Source: Bacteroidota bacterium
GTDB taxonomy: Bacteria > Bacteroidota > Bacteroidia > Flavobacteriales > Weeksellaceae
Reading direction: 5' to 3'
Length of the DNA: 64,000 nt
Assembly (NCBI GenBank): GCA_018266955.1
Contig: JAFDZI010000002.1
Location: 95,078 to 159,077 of the forward strand
Under the pieces are notes generated by a model. That model saw nothing but the letters and a program-made list of their open reading frames with translations. It searched no databases and was not told the origin of the DNA. The translations under genes were made by a program, and so were the position numbers. Positions 1 through 7,865 of this stretch are shown here, one piece after another (within the stretch, counting starts at the first letter, position 1; each line of letters begins with the position of its first letter).

Positions 1-257
1 TTAAAGGTGAATTGTAGTAGTTGTTGGGTTACAGGTGAGTCGTAAATTACGGCTATTTGTTCTCCAAAACCCTCTTCTATATGACGATCAATACACAAAT
101 AGGACATATTGAGTAGTCCATCTTCAAACCAGATAGGGTAGTTTTGGTCGTTTTGAGAAAGAATGGTTTTGGGTTCACGAAACCATCGCAGTTGCGAGGC
201 TTGATCTTTCCAAAATTTTTCTTTTTCGTTTAAGCTTTCTGCATGTAAATCTTTCAT
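1..257 (-). CDS. acyl-CoA (acetyl/propionyl) synthetase, N-terminal fragment
   Basis: The reading frame runs off the window edge, so only the first 85 residues are visible. They match the N-terminal domain of AMP-forming acetyl/propionyl-CoA synthetases: KEKFWKDQASQLRW, then WFEDGLLNMSY and a DRH motif, ending in the IAVIYDSPVT strand typical of these enzymes. The family activates acetate or propionate to the acyl-CoA through an acyl-adenylate. The start is the first ATG after an in-frame gap, 37 bp downstream of the response regulator gene on the same strand, so it is probably the last gene of the sensor/transporter run. Acetate and propionate specificity cannot be separated from this fragment; a PrpE-like enzyme is possible. 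The catalytic domains lie outside the window. Confidence 0.8.
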   Translation of the reverse strand, partial: MKDLHAESLNEKEKFWKDQASQLRWFREPKTILSQNDQNYPIWFEDGLLNMSYLCIDRHIEEGFGEQIAVIYDSPVTQQLLQFTF

Positions 258-294
258 TATTAATAATTTGTTTGGTTGTATTTTTTTCTTTTGA

Positions 295-660
295 TTAGTC
301 TTTTAATAGTTCATCTACTCTTTCCAATAGCTTTTTAATGGAGTAGGGTTTTGCGATATAGTCATCTGCTCCCAATTGTAAGCCTCTTTCAATATCTTCG
401 GGACTGGTTTTTGCCGATAGGAAAATACATTTTAGACCCGCCCATTTTTCTTGTTTTTTAATGGTTTCTAAGGTGGTATAACCATCTACTTTAGGCATCA
501 TAATGTCCAATAAAATTAAGTCGGGATTTTCTTTTTCCAAAATTTCCAATACCTCCGATCCATCTCTTGCTATATAAACTTGGTAGCCAGCCTTACGGAA
601 AGCGTATTCCAAAGTCATGATTATTTTATGTTCGTCATCAGCAATTACTATCTTTTTCAT
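295..660 (-). CDS. single-domain (CheY-like) response regulator
   Basis: The 121 residues are one receiver domain and nothing else. Visible are the acidic pair D8/D9, the phospho-acceptor D52 in LILLDIMMPKVDG, the switch serine S82 in LSAKT and the conserved K104 in AKPY. There is no DNA-binding or enzymatic output domain. The gene overlaps the 3' end of the upstream sensor kinase gene by about 23 bp, which implies translational coupling and a dedicated kinase-regulator pair. In gamma-proteobacteria, similar symporter-kinases (CrbS, CbrA) work with DNA-binding regulators that switch on acetyl-CoA synthetase. Here the partner must act through another protein, or by feedback on the kinase. Family call is certain; target unknown. 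Confidence 0.95.
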   Translation of the reverse strand: MKKIVIADDEHKIIMTLEYAFRKAGYQVYIARDGSEVLEILEKENPDLILLDIMMPKVDGYTTLETIKKQEKWAGLKCIFLSAKTSPEDIERGLQLGADDYIAKPYSIKKLLERVDELLKD

Positions 661-3310
661 TATTTTTAGTTTTATTTTTTTTTAAAATGATTTCGAAGAC
701 TACGCCTATTTCTTTATTTTGGGCTTCAATGCTTCCACCGTGGTTTTCCACTATTTTTTTACAAATAGAAAGTCCCAATCCACTGCCAATAGGTTTGAGG
801 ATGTTTTGATTTTTACTTTGGTAAAATTTATCAAAAATATAGTTCAAATCATCTTCGGGAATGGTTTTACCTGTATTGAAAATAGAAATTTTTATACCCT
901 CTTCTATTTCATTCCATTTGGTTTGAATCATTCCTTGTTCGTTGGCAAATTTCAAGGCATTTCCTAAGATATTCTGAAAAACTTGTATCATTCTTGCTTC
1001 ATCATGTACGATAAAAGGATCCTTCAACAAATTCACTTCCGAATGGTGTAGATGTTTTTGTTCTAGTAATTGGTTCAGTGGTCGAAAAGCTTTATGATAA
1101 GTGTCCAAAATATTTTTATTTTCAACATTCAACTGAATCATTCCTGCCTCTAATTTATCCAGATACAAAATATCGTTAATGATTTCAGCCAATCGATCGC
1201 TTTCGGAAATAATATTGCTCAGAAATTCTTTTTTAATATCGATGGGCATTTCTTCGTCATCCAAAAGTATTTCGCTGGTAGCTCTTATGGCAGTTATTGG
1301 GGTACGAAGTTCGTGTGCCACCGAATCCAGAAAATCATCTTTTTGTTTGTCTTTAACCATCAGGTTTTGGTTGGCATTTTGTAATTCATTTGTCAGTACT
1401 CTCAATTGCGCCGATTGTTCAGTTAATTGTTTGTTGATGCTAATGTTTTCTTTACTTTCTTCCAGGATTTTTAATACTTCGGGCAAAGAAATTTTGTCTT
1501 CCTTGGCAACCCCTTCAATAATTATTTTAGCCGAAGCGGTACCAATTCTTCCGCTAAGGAGGTTTTCGGAAAACTTGATGAATCGGCTATCAGCCGTATC
1601 ATTTTCATCGGTAATGTTGTATTTAATATTAAAAATCTTAAGGGCTTGTTCTGTTTTTTTTGCACCCAAAAATTTGGTTAATATTTTAATAATATCGGAT
1701 TTGTTGGCGGTTCCTCTCCAGATGTAGGCATTTTCGTGGTGGTTGATGTAGTCGTCGATATCGGTATAAAGTTCGGCATAATTTCTTTCTCTATAACTGC
1801 TATGGGTACTAACGGAAACTATAGAAAATAAAGCAGTGTTGATGGTTATGCTCCAAAAAAATGTATTGGCAATGGGCGATAAATAAGAAATTTGGAAAAA
1901 ATCTTTACCTACATTGTTCCATAATTCTGGGAAATACTCTGGAATAATCAAATAGGCATAACAAAATAGCGTTCCGGCAATAATCCCGCTTACTGCTCCA
2001 TAATAATTGCCTCGTTTCCAAAATATTGAACCAAAAAATGAAGGAGCCAACTGTGATATGAGTACAAATGAAACCATACCAATAGAAAATAGAGTAGTAC
2101 TGGTAATGAGATATTTATAAAATAAAAAACCAGCGATGATGAGTGAGAAAATACTGAACTTTCGGATATTTACAATGATTTTATTATTGGCAGAATCACT
2201 CTTTATTTTCAACCGATCCAACCAACCATAAGGAATGATGATGTTGTTGGAAAGCATCACGGAAAGTGCAATACTGGAAATAATCATCATGGAAATGCAG
2301 GCACTTAATCCACCGAAAAAAACCATGGTAGCAATAATTGTATTACCCATTTTCTGAGGTATGAGAATGGAGAAAAATTCTGGATTTACCATTTGTCCTT
2401 CAAACAAAACCCTACCGCCCCAGGCAATAGGAGCCACAAAAATATTGATTAACAAAAGGTACAGTGGAAAAAGCCAAATGGCCGTTTTTATATGTTTTTC
2501 CTTTCTGTTTTCGATAATGGCAGTATGAAATTGTCTTGGCAAAAGAAAAATGGAAGAGGCAGAAAGGAGCAATAAGAAAAACCAATTGAAGGCACCATCT
2601 AATCCATTGATGGTATTTTTGGTTTGAAAATCCTCCAACAATGCGGCTTGTGAAAAAAGATCGTTCCAGCCATTAAAAATCCCAAAAACCACATAAATAC
2701 CGAGAATTAGAAAGAAAATAAGTTTTAAAAAACTTTCCACCGCAACGGCAGAAATAATTCCCAATCGTTTTTCACTGGCATCTACATAGCGAGTACCATA
2801 GTAAGACGAAAACAAAGCGATAACCACCACCACAAAAGTAGCCGAATCTGTAAATATATTTTTTGAAATCGGACTTTCCGTTAGTAGGTGAAAAGTTTCG
2901 GAAATGGCTTTTATCTGTAAACCGATGTACGGAATAATTGCCAAAATGCAAACTACCGCTACCAAAGCCCCAAGAAACCGGCTGTTTCCGTAACGCAGGG
3001 AAATAAAATCCGAGATGGAAGAAATTTTATTAACCCTAGAAATTCGGACAATTTTGGTTTGAATATAAATCCATAGTGGAATAACCATCACAGGACCCAG
3101 ATAGATGGTAAGGTACTCCAATCCGCTGGTTGCTGCCACACCAATACTTCCGTAATATGTCCATGCCGTACAATACACCGCCAAAGACAATGCATAGATA
3201 TAGGGATTATCCACCCAGAAAGTGGATCTTGCTTTTTCGGCACGGTGGGCAATCACAAACAAAACTGCCAGATACAATACCACCAAAATAAAAATTCCAA
3301 CACTACTCAT
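638..3310 (-). CDS. hybrid sodium:solute symporter-like sensor histidine kinase
   Basis: This 890-residue membrane sensor has roughly the first 490 residues as an SLC5/SSS-type symporter domain with about 13 hydrophobic helices. A linker and a coiled-coil (around 610-650, QLRVLTNELQNANQNL) follow. A HisKA domain carries H666 in DSVAHELRTP, and the HATPase domain shows the N box (NILGNALKFA) and G boxes (GSGLGLSICKKIVENHGG). The architecture resembles CbrA, CrbS and PutP-kinase hybrids, which sense carbon sources while possibly moving solute. It overlaps the following response regulator gene and, by 8 bp at its start, the preceding small membrane protein gene. The neighbouring transporter, porin and acyl-CoA synthetase suggest short-chain organic acid sensing, which is an inference. 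Confidence 0.95.
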   Translation of the reverse strand: MSSVGIFILVVLYLAVLFVIAHRAEKARSTFWVDNPYIYALSLAVYCTAWTYYGSIGVAATSGLEYLTIYLGPVMVIPLWIYIQTKIVRISRVNKISSISDFISLRYGNSRFLGALVAVVCILAIIPYIGLQIKAISETFHLLTESPISKNIFTDSATFVVVVIALFSSYYGTRYVDASEKRLGIISAVAVESFLKLIFFLILGIYVVFGIFNGWNDLFSQAALLEDFQTKNTINGLDGAFNWFFLLLLSASSIFLLPRQFHTAIIENRKEKHIKTAIWLFPLYLLLINIFVAPIAWGGRVLFEGQMVNPEFFSILIPQKMGNTIIATMVFFGGLSACISMMIISSIALSVMLSNNIIIPYGWLDRLKIKSDSANNKIIVNIRKFSIFSLIIAGFLFYKYLITSTTLFSIGMVSFVLISQLAPSFFGSIFWKRGNYYGAVSGIIAGTLFCYAYLIIPEYFPELWNNVGKDFFQISYLSPIANTFFWSITINTALFSIVSVSTHSSYRERNYAELYTDIDDYINHHENAYIWRGTANKSDIIKILTKFLGAKKTEQALKIFNIKYNITDENDTADSRFIKFSENLLSGRIGTASAKIIIEGVAKEDKISLPEVLKILEESKENISINKQLTEQSAQLRVLTNELQNANQNLMVKDKQKDDFLDSVAHELRTPITAIRATSEILLDDEEMPIDIKKEFLSNIISESDRLAEIINDILYLDKLEAGMIQLNVENKNILDTYHKAFRPLNQLLEQKHLHHSEVNLLKDPFIVHDEARMIQVFQNILGNALKFANEQGMIQTKWNEIEEGIKISIFNTGKTIPEDDLNYIFDKFYQSKNQNILKPIGSGLGLSICKKIVENHGGSIEAQNKEIGVVFEIILKKNKTKNNEKDSNC

Positions 3311-3497
3311 CGAACAAATGGAAAATAAAATAAGTGACCAAAATTGCCATCAACCAAATCACAAAAAGATACACATAGAGACTCGGTATCCCAAAATTGA
3401 ATTGGAAATCATTAAAAATAAGCAAAAATGGAGCATTAAACAAAAGAAATAAAGCCGCACTTAGGAGATATAATTTATGTTGATGTTTCTTTTTCAT
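3303..3497 (-). CDS. small two-helix membrane protein upstream of the symporter-kinase
   Basis: It is a 64-residue protein with a basic, His-rich N-terminus (MKKKHQHK) and two hydrophobic segments (about 9-31 and 38-58) separated by a short loop, so both ends should face the cytoplasm. Its stop overlaps the kinase start by 8 bp, a strong sign of co-translation. Small two-helix proteins often sit next to SSS symporters as accessory subunits; that role is inferred from position. I do not recognise a named family. The start is the first ATG after a stretch without coding signal and fits the overlap geometry. Confidence 0.75.
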   Translation of the reverse strand: MKKKHQHKLYLLSAALFLLFNAPFLLIFNDFQFNFGIPSLYVYLFVIWLMAILVTYFIFHLFDE

Positions 3498-3600
3498 GTT
3501 TCTATTTTATTAATGTTCACATGCAATTGTCCTAGTTTATGGATGTTTGTTTACTACAAATGGTTAGATAAGGACAATATTGTTTCACTATTTTTTATTT

Positions 3601-3680
3601 GGGCAGCTATTCCGCCTTCCATTCCCGCTTCCGCTAAGGCGGAGAGCTCCACTCAAGTCGGGCTGCAATCCAGAACCACT
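3601..3680 (-). repeat. structured intergenic element, partial copy (copy C)
   Basis: Nested inverted repeats are visible: an inner 8-bp stem (3611-3618 with 3636-3643, TCCGCCTT/AAGGCGGA) inside an outer 5-bp stem (3603-3607 with 3662-3666). Read on the minus strand it begins GATTGCAG and ends GCTGCCC. This resembles the 3' half of the two fuller elements at 7866-7963 and 39935-40046. It is much richer in G and C than its surroundings. The rest of the 335-bp gap (3498-3832) holds no credible gene; the 92-codon plus-strand frame here is not supported. Confidence 0.4.
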
Positions 3681-3783
3681 GTCTTTATTTACCAATACCA
3701 TTGGAGGCTTTCCCCAAAAGAACAACCTCCAAGTGTGGTAAAGGAAAGAAGATGAGGAAATGTAATTTCCATAAGCATTTCCT

Positions 3784-3825
3784 CTTTATTCTTTATTCTT
3801 TATTCTTTATTCTTTATTCTTTATT
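3784..3825. repeat. six tandem copies of CTTTATT
   Basis: Six perfect 7-bp units lie immediately downstream of the 75-codon membrane protein gene. Heptamer arrays of this kind change length by slipped-strand mispairing. Because the array lies between cistrons rather than inside one, length change would alter spacing or mRNA stability, not reading frame. Confidence 0.9.
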
Positions 3826-3832
3826 CTTTCCT

Positions 3833-4060
3833 CTACTTATTCTCCTTAGAATATTCTCCTTTTAGCGAATACCAACCAAAAACAGCCATTCCTCCAACCA
3901 CGATAGGCAAAAGAATAAATACGATGATGCTGCCAAAAACGACATCTTCCTGGTGATCGGAGGCTAATTTGGGCAATCCGAAAACTTTTAATCCGTAGAA
4001 TAAAATTGCTGCTGCTAACGCCATCCAAACAATTCCTAATATTTTTTTAATTGAATCCAT
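3833..4060 (-). CDS. small two-helix membrane protein
   Basis: This 75-residue protein has two transmembrane segments (about 7-26 and 42-64). A short soluble loop rich in acidic residues (SDHQEDV) joins them, and the tail is lysine-rich (LKGEYSKENK). It lies between the MHS-type transporter and the symporter-kinase genes, on the same strand, flanked on both sides by CTTTATT-type repeats. Conservation of such a small gene in an uptake module suggests an accessory membrane subunit, but I know of no assigned function. A frame-shifted overlapping 60-codon ORF on the same strand has no such organised hydrophobicity and is rejected. Confidence 0.75.
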   Translation of the reverse strand: MDSIKKILGIVWMALAAAILFYGLKVFGLPKLASDHQEDVVFGSIIVFILLPIVVGGMAVFGWYSLKGEYSKENK

Positions 4061-4114
4061 TGTTTTTATTTTTTATAAAATTAGATAATTTAATAAAGAA
4101 AAATCGAGTATAAA

Positions 4115-4230
4115 ATGTATTTCTCTTTATTCTTTATTCTTTCTTATTTTCTCTTTCTTCTTTATTCTTTCTTCTTTATTCTTTTCTCTTTCTTCTTTTC
4201 TCTTTCTTCTTTATTCTTTTCTCTTTACCC
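4115..4230. repeat. polypyrimidine low-complexity tract (CTTTATT/CTTTCTT/TTTTCTC units)
   Basis: About 115 bp of the plus strand consist almost only of T and C with occasional A. They are built of degenerate 6-8-bp units related to the perfect CTTTATT array at 3784-3825. On the sense (minus) strand of the operon this is a purine-rich RNA between the transporter stop and the next start. No gene or terminator hairpin is visible in it. Confidence 0.8.
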
Positions 4231-4233
4231 AAG

Positions 4234-5826
4234 CTAATCCTTCACATTTCTATCCTTACCATCCAGGTAAAGCACCCCTATCACCAAACAAACAGCCGCC
4301 ACAGCAATAGGATACCATAATCCTTCCAGATAAAACTGAGGATTACCAGCATCTTTGGCATTGGTAACCAAATAGGTAGAAACCGCAGGCAGCAATCCAC
4401 CAAAAATACCATTCCCAATGTGATACGGCAAAGACATGGAGGTATAACGGATTCGAACTGGGAACATTTCTACCAAAAAGGCGGCAATAGGACCATAGAC
4501 CATCGTTACAAATACCACTTGAATGAAAACCAAAAATGCCAAATACCAACGAGTGTTGCTTTCCACAGTAATGGCGGTAGTCACTTTTGCTGCTTCTGGT
4601 GTTCCGTCAGCTTTGAGCACTGCACCTTTTGGCGACCAATGTACCACGGAATCTTTCTTTTGCAAAGTACCATCGGTAAAGGTTTTGGCGGTGTGAAAAG
4701 AGATAAGACTATCACCGACTATTTTTCCGTGTTCTTTTACCGTTCTTTTGGTTTCAATACTTTTTTCAACAATTGTTTTGTCTTTTAAATTGACCGATTG
4801 GTACATGGCATCGTAAATAGGTCGGTAGGCAAAAATGGCCAAGAGCATCCCGATCATCATAATGGGTTTTCTGCCCACCTTATCGGACAACCAACCAAAC
4901 AATACAAAGAGTGGAGTAGCGACAAATAAAGACATTGCCATCATGGTATCTACCTGTGCGGAGTCAATATTCATCACGGTTTTCATAAAACTCATGGCAT
5001 AAAACTGACCTGTGTACCAGATAACCCCTTGTCCCATAACTGCTCCAAATAATGCCAAAAGAACATATTTAAAATTGTATTTGTTGCCAAAAGATTCTTT
5101 TAAAGGGTTGGATGATGTTTTTCCTTCCTCTTTGGCTTTGGTAAAAAGTGGCGACTCTTTCATATTTTTTCTAATGATGTATGATACACCAACCATTAAA
5201 ATAGAAATCCAGAACGGAACTCTCCAACCCCAAGCATCAAACTCGTCGGCAGTAAGGGAAGTTTTGGTAATCAAAATAACGATTAACGATACAAATAATC
5301 CGATGGTTGCGGTGGTTTGTATCCAAGAAGTCCAATATCCACGACGATTGTCTTCGGCATATTCGGCAACATAAGTGGCAGCACCACCATATTCGCCTCC
5401 CAAAGCCAAACCTTGTAATAATCTTAAAATTAAAACCAAAACTGGCGCCATAAATCCAATGGTTTCATACGACGGAACGCACCCGATGAGAAAGGTGGAG
5501 AAACCCATAATAAGCAAGGTGACCAAGAAGGTATATTTTCGCCCAATCATATCGCCCAATCGTCCGAAAAATAACGCTCCAAAAGGACGAACGACAAAAC
5601 CGGCGGCAAATGTTGCCAAGGTGGACAAAAATGCAGCAGTAGGGTTATCTGCAGGGAAGAATTTTCCTGCCAATACAATGGCCAAACTTCCGAAGATATA
5701 AAAATCGTACCACTCAATAAGTGTCCCCAATGAGGAGGCGGTAATAATTCCCCAAATGGTGGAATTCTTTTTTCTGCGCTCAACTAAAGCTTCGTGTGCC
5801 GTCTGAGCTCCTGTGTTTTCATTCAT
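4234..5826 (-). CDS. MFS metabolite:H+ symporter (MHS family) transporter
   Basis: It is a 530-residue major facilitator. The N-terminal half shows RPFGALFFGRLGDMIGRKYT, the second half FGWLSDKVGRKPIMM, and LRLLQGLALGGEYGGAATYV is the typical MHS helix-5 signature. The family imports small organic acids, proline or betaine with protons. An unusual hydrophilic insertion of about 85 residues (roughly 345-430, rich in K, T and D) sits between two late helices. I use the ATG at 5824-5826 (MNENTGAQTAHE); the longer frame adds 20 unconvincing residues upstream. The gene follows the porin by about 97 bp, consistent with one uptake route across both membranes. Confidence 0.9.
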   Translation of the reverse strand: MNENTGAQTAHEALVERRKKNSTIWGIITASSLGTLIEWYDFYIFGSLAIVLAGKFFPADNPTAAFLSTLATFAAGFVVRPFGALFFGRLGDMIGRKYTFLVTLLIMGFSTFLIGCVPSYETIGFMAPVLVLILRLLQGLALGGEYGGAATYVAEYAEDNRRGYWTSWIQTTATIGLFVSLIVILITKTSLTADEFDAWGWRVPFWISILMVGVSYIIRKNMKESPLFTKAKEEGKTSSNPLKESFGNKYNFKYVLLALFGAVMGQGVIWYTGQFYAMSFMKTVMNIDSAQVDTMMAMSLFVATPLFVLFGWLSDKVGRKPIMMIGMLLAIFAYRPIYDAMYQSVNLKDKTIVEKSIETKRTVKEHGKIVGDSLISFHTAKTFTDGTLQKKDSVVHWSPKGAVLKADGTPEAAKVTTAITVESNTRWYLAFLVFIQVVFVTMVYGPIAAFLVEMFPVRIRYTSMSLPYHIGNGIFGGLLPAVSTYLVTNAKDAGNPQFYLEGLWYPIAVAAVCLVIGVLYLDGKDRNVKD

Positions 5827-5923
5827 AATATTTGATTTTTGATGTTTTGAAGTGTGAATTGTGTAGCATGTGGAGGTTTTCAACAAAGTAACCTCCCAAT
5901 GCTACTATCTACAAAATGATGAT

Positions 5924-7156
5924 TTAGAAAGAATAGACCGCCGAAACCAATACTCTAAAATTATTGACGGTTGCTTTGTTCATCTCGCCTATCGCTTTTG
6001 GGTTGCTATCGCCCCAAAGAGCCGAAGTATATTCTAATTCCGGTGATATTTTAAATTTGTTTTGTTTAAAATCCACTCTTCCCGAAAGTCTCCATACATT
6101 GTCTAAAGATCGGGTAGCACTCATGCCTCTGGTGTACAGTTTTTTGTACCCCGCATCTACGCCATTGTTTTGGGTGTATCCAAAGAAAATTCCTGGGGCG
6201 ATTTTGGCATTATTGCTAGAGATATCTGCCCAAAATGCAGTGGTTTTAGTAGGTAAATAAGATTCTTGTCCATTGGGTTCGGTATAGCCAGCAAATCCAC
6301 CAAGCATGGTAAGATGATGAAGGTTACCTCCAGTTATTCCGTACGCTTTAGCAGTCCATTGGGGATGGGTATATTTAAAATAAGCCATGAACAAGTTGGA
6401 ATTTACTTTGTAATCCGAAGCCAAGCCTGCAGATACGATTTGTGGACGAAGCGATTGGAATTCTGCACCAATTCCAGCGGTTATTTGTTGGTCTTTGTAT
6501 TGTATTTTTCCGTGAAAAGTAGGAGTGAGCGAATTGTAAGAAGCCTCATTGGCATTGGCAGTTACGGAAGGAGCGGAGTGAGTGCTCATTTTGTAGGCAA
6601 CAACATCTACGGAAATTTGGTCGGTTAATTTTTGAGATAATTTTACTTGTGGTGCTCTACCAAAGGGATTGAATAAGATTCCGGTATTGAAATTGGTAAC
6701 CCCTGGTGACACCTCCGTTACAAAGGTAGGATACCAGGATTGTCCCAAAAGAAGGCTGGTTTTTTCCCATTCCAACGAAGCATAAGCTTGTCTGATGGTG
6801 AAAACTCCAGTGTTGGTATTGGTATTTCCAAAGAAATCTCCTTCGATTACAGCGGAGGTTTTAGCCCCCCAAACATTGGGTCCACTGGCTTTTACCCCCA
6901 ATCTGGAAACCACGGAAAGATAATTGCTGGACGCCGTAGCATTAATATCTTTGCCGTTGGCATCGTAATTTACATCGAGAGGGTAGAGGTTTACTTGTTC
7001 TTCCCTTGCCATGGCGTTTTGTCGGGTGTCCAAGATATAATCGGCTCTTGCAAAGCCATAGACATTTACTTTGTACTCTCTTTGTTTTTCCTGAGCTTTA
7101 GCATTCCATGAAAACAATATTGCCAATAACGCAGTACTTAGTTTAATTTTTTTCAT
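5924..7156 (-). CDS. outer membrane porin (DcaP/OprB-like beta-barrel)
   Basis: The 410-residue protein starts with a clear Sec signal peptide (MKKIKLSTALLAILFSWNAKA, cleaved before QE). It continues as alternating amphipathic strands: YGFARADYILDTRQN, a plug-like segment, and the terminal strand ending FRVLVSAVYSF with the C-terminal aromatic typical of barrel insertion. Porins of this type admit small anions or carboxylates. It is the first gene of the minus-strand module, so it probably works with the MHS transporter. The 103-bp upstream region contains the left half of the inverted repeat that flanks the InsA-like gene. Barrel assignment is firm, substrate unknown. Confidence 0.85.
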   Translation of the reverse strand: MKKIKLSTALLAILFSWNAKAQEKQREYKVNVYGFARADYILDTRQNAMAREEQVNLYPLDVNYDANGKDINATASSNYLSVVSRLGVKASGPNVWGAKTSAVIEGDFFGNTNTNTGVFTIRQAYASLEWEKTSLLLGQSWYPTFVTEVSPGVTNFNTGILFNPFGRAPQVKLSQKLTDQISVDVVAYKMSTHSAPSVTANANEASYNSLTPTFHGKIQYKDQQITAGIGAEFQSLRPQIVSAGLASDYKVNSNLFMAYFKYTHPQWTAKAYGITGGNLHHLTMLGGFAGYTEPNGQESYLPTKTTAFWADISSNNAKIAPGIFFGYTQNNGVDAGYKKLYTRGMSATRSLDNVWRLSGRVDFKQNKFKISPELEYTSALWGDSNPKAIGEMNKATVNNFRVLVSAVYSF

Positions 7157-7259
7157 ATAATTTAATATTTACAATTGATTTTTGGTGATTCAAAAGTGAT
7201 ATTAAAAATTTATATGTCAAAAATTCATATATATCTTTGTTAAGTATATGGTTTGGGAA

Positions 7260-7673
7260 TTAATTTTTAAATCTTTCCCATTGGATGAGCATGAATTTAT
7301 CGCCAAATTCTGTAATGATAAATCCAGCACCTTGTAATTGGTTTTCTTGTTGCAGATAATCGATCAACTCATTCTTTTTAAATATTTTATAATTGGATTT
7401 TGAATTGCTAATCGTTGGTCTTTGGATATTATATTTCTTTACCCAAGAAGCTACACTTACATGAGAGACCCCAATTATTCTTTCGATTTCTCTAAAGCTT
7501 AGTCCTTCCAAATAGAGTTGTAAGGCTTTGGTTACATAGTAATCGTTTATTTGTTTTCCAAGTTTTTCGACGGTGAAGAAATACTGACAATTCTTGCATT
7601 TATATCGTTGTTTATCTTTTATATAACCGCTTTTCACTATACTTTCTCCAAGACATTTCGGGCATTTTTGCAT
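7260..7673 (-). CDS. IS1 InsA-like zinc-ribbon/HTH DNA-binding protein
   Basis: The 137 residues open with a zinc ribbon (CPKC at 4-7, CKNC at 26-29). A helix-turn-helix follows (GLSFREIERIIGVSHVSVASWVKKY), then a C-terminal tail with no catalytic DDE residues. The layout resembles InsA of IS1, which binds IS ends and represses. There is no adjacent InsB-type transposase frame. The gene is intact, has its own TATCTTTG promoter and lies beside the porin promoter. This fits a domesticated transposase-derived regulator, though a decayed insertion sequence remains possible. Flanking 15-bp inverted repeats are compatible with either. Confidence 0.75.
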   Translation of the reverse strand: MQKCPKCLGESIVKSGYIKDKQRYKCKNCQYFFTVEKLGKQINDYYVTKALQLYLEGLSFREIERIIGVSHVSVASWVKKYNIQRPTISNSKSNYKIFKKNELIDYLQQENQLQGAGFIITEFGDKFMLIQWERFKN

Positions 7674-7691
7674 AAATATATATTAATTTAA

Positions 7692-7699
7692 CAAAGATA
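7692..7699 (-). promoter_or_regulatory. -7 box TATCTTTG for the InsA-like gene
   Basis: A perfect TAnnTTTG box on the minus strand lies 18 bp before the ATG at 7673 and overlaps the right inverted-repeat arm, so a protein bound to the arm would block this promoter. Confidence 0.6.
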
Positions 7700-7865
7700 T
7701 ATTAATTTAGCAAATAATGTTCATCTAGTTGAATTTTTTTGTACAATAGTAAATGTATCCTTGTTGGATGAAAATTATATGATAGGCTTTATATACTTTA
7801 TTCTTAATCGATAAACTGGTGAGAAAAGAACTAAGATTTCTAAACTAGTGTTGCAATTGCGTGAA

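Larger units (their letters stand above)
7229..7702. repeat. 15-bp perfect inverted repeat pair flanking the InsA-like gene
   Basis: ATATATCTTTGTTAA at 7229-7243 is the exact reverse complement of TTAACAAAGATATAT at 7688-7702, with the 414-bp InsA-like gene between. The right copy lies in the gene's own promoter, inside a tandem repeat of an 18-bp unit (7679-7696 and 7698-7715, differing at two positions). The left copy lies upstream of the porin. The pair could be the ends of a short IS-like unit or paired operator sites. Confidence 0.65.

Noticed and set aside
3222..3755. Two plus-strand frames antisense to the kinase start and intergenic element
   Set aside because: They cover the kinase 5' end and the hairpin element, lack domains, and have no promoter.
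7260..7673. Active insertion sequence
   Set aside because: There is no InsB or DDE transposase frame, no clear target-site duplication beside the 15-bp repeats, and the gene is of regulator size.
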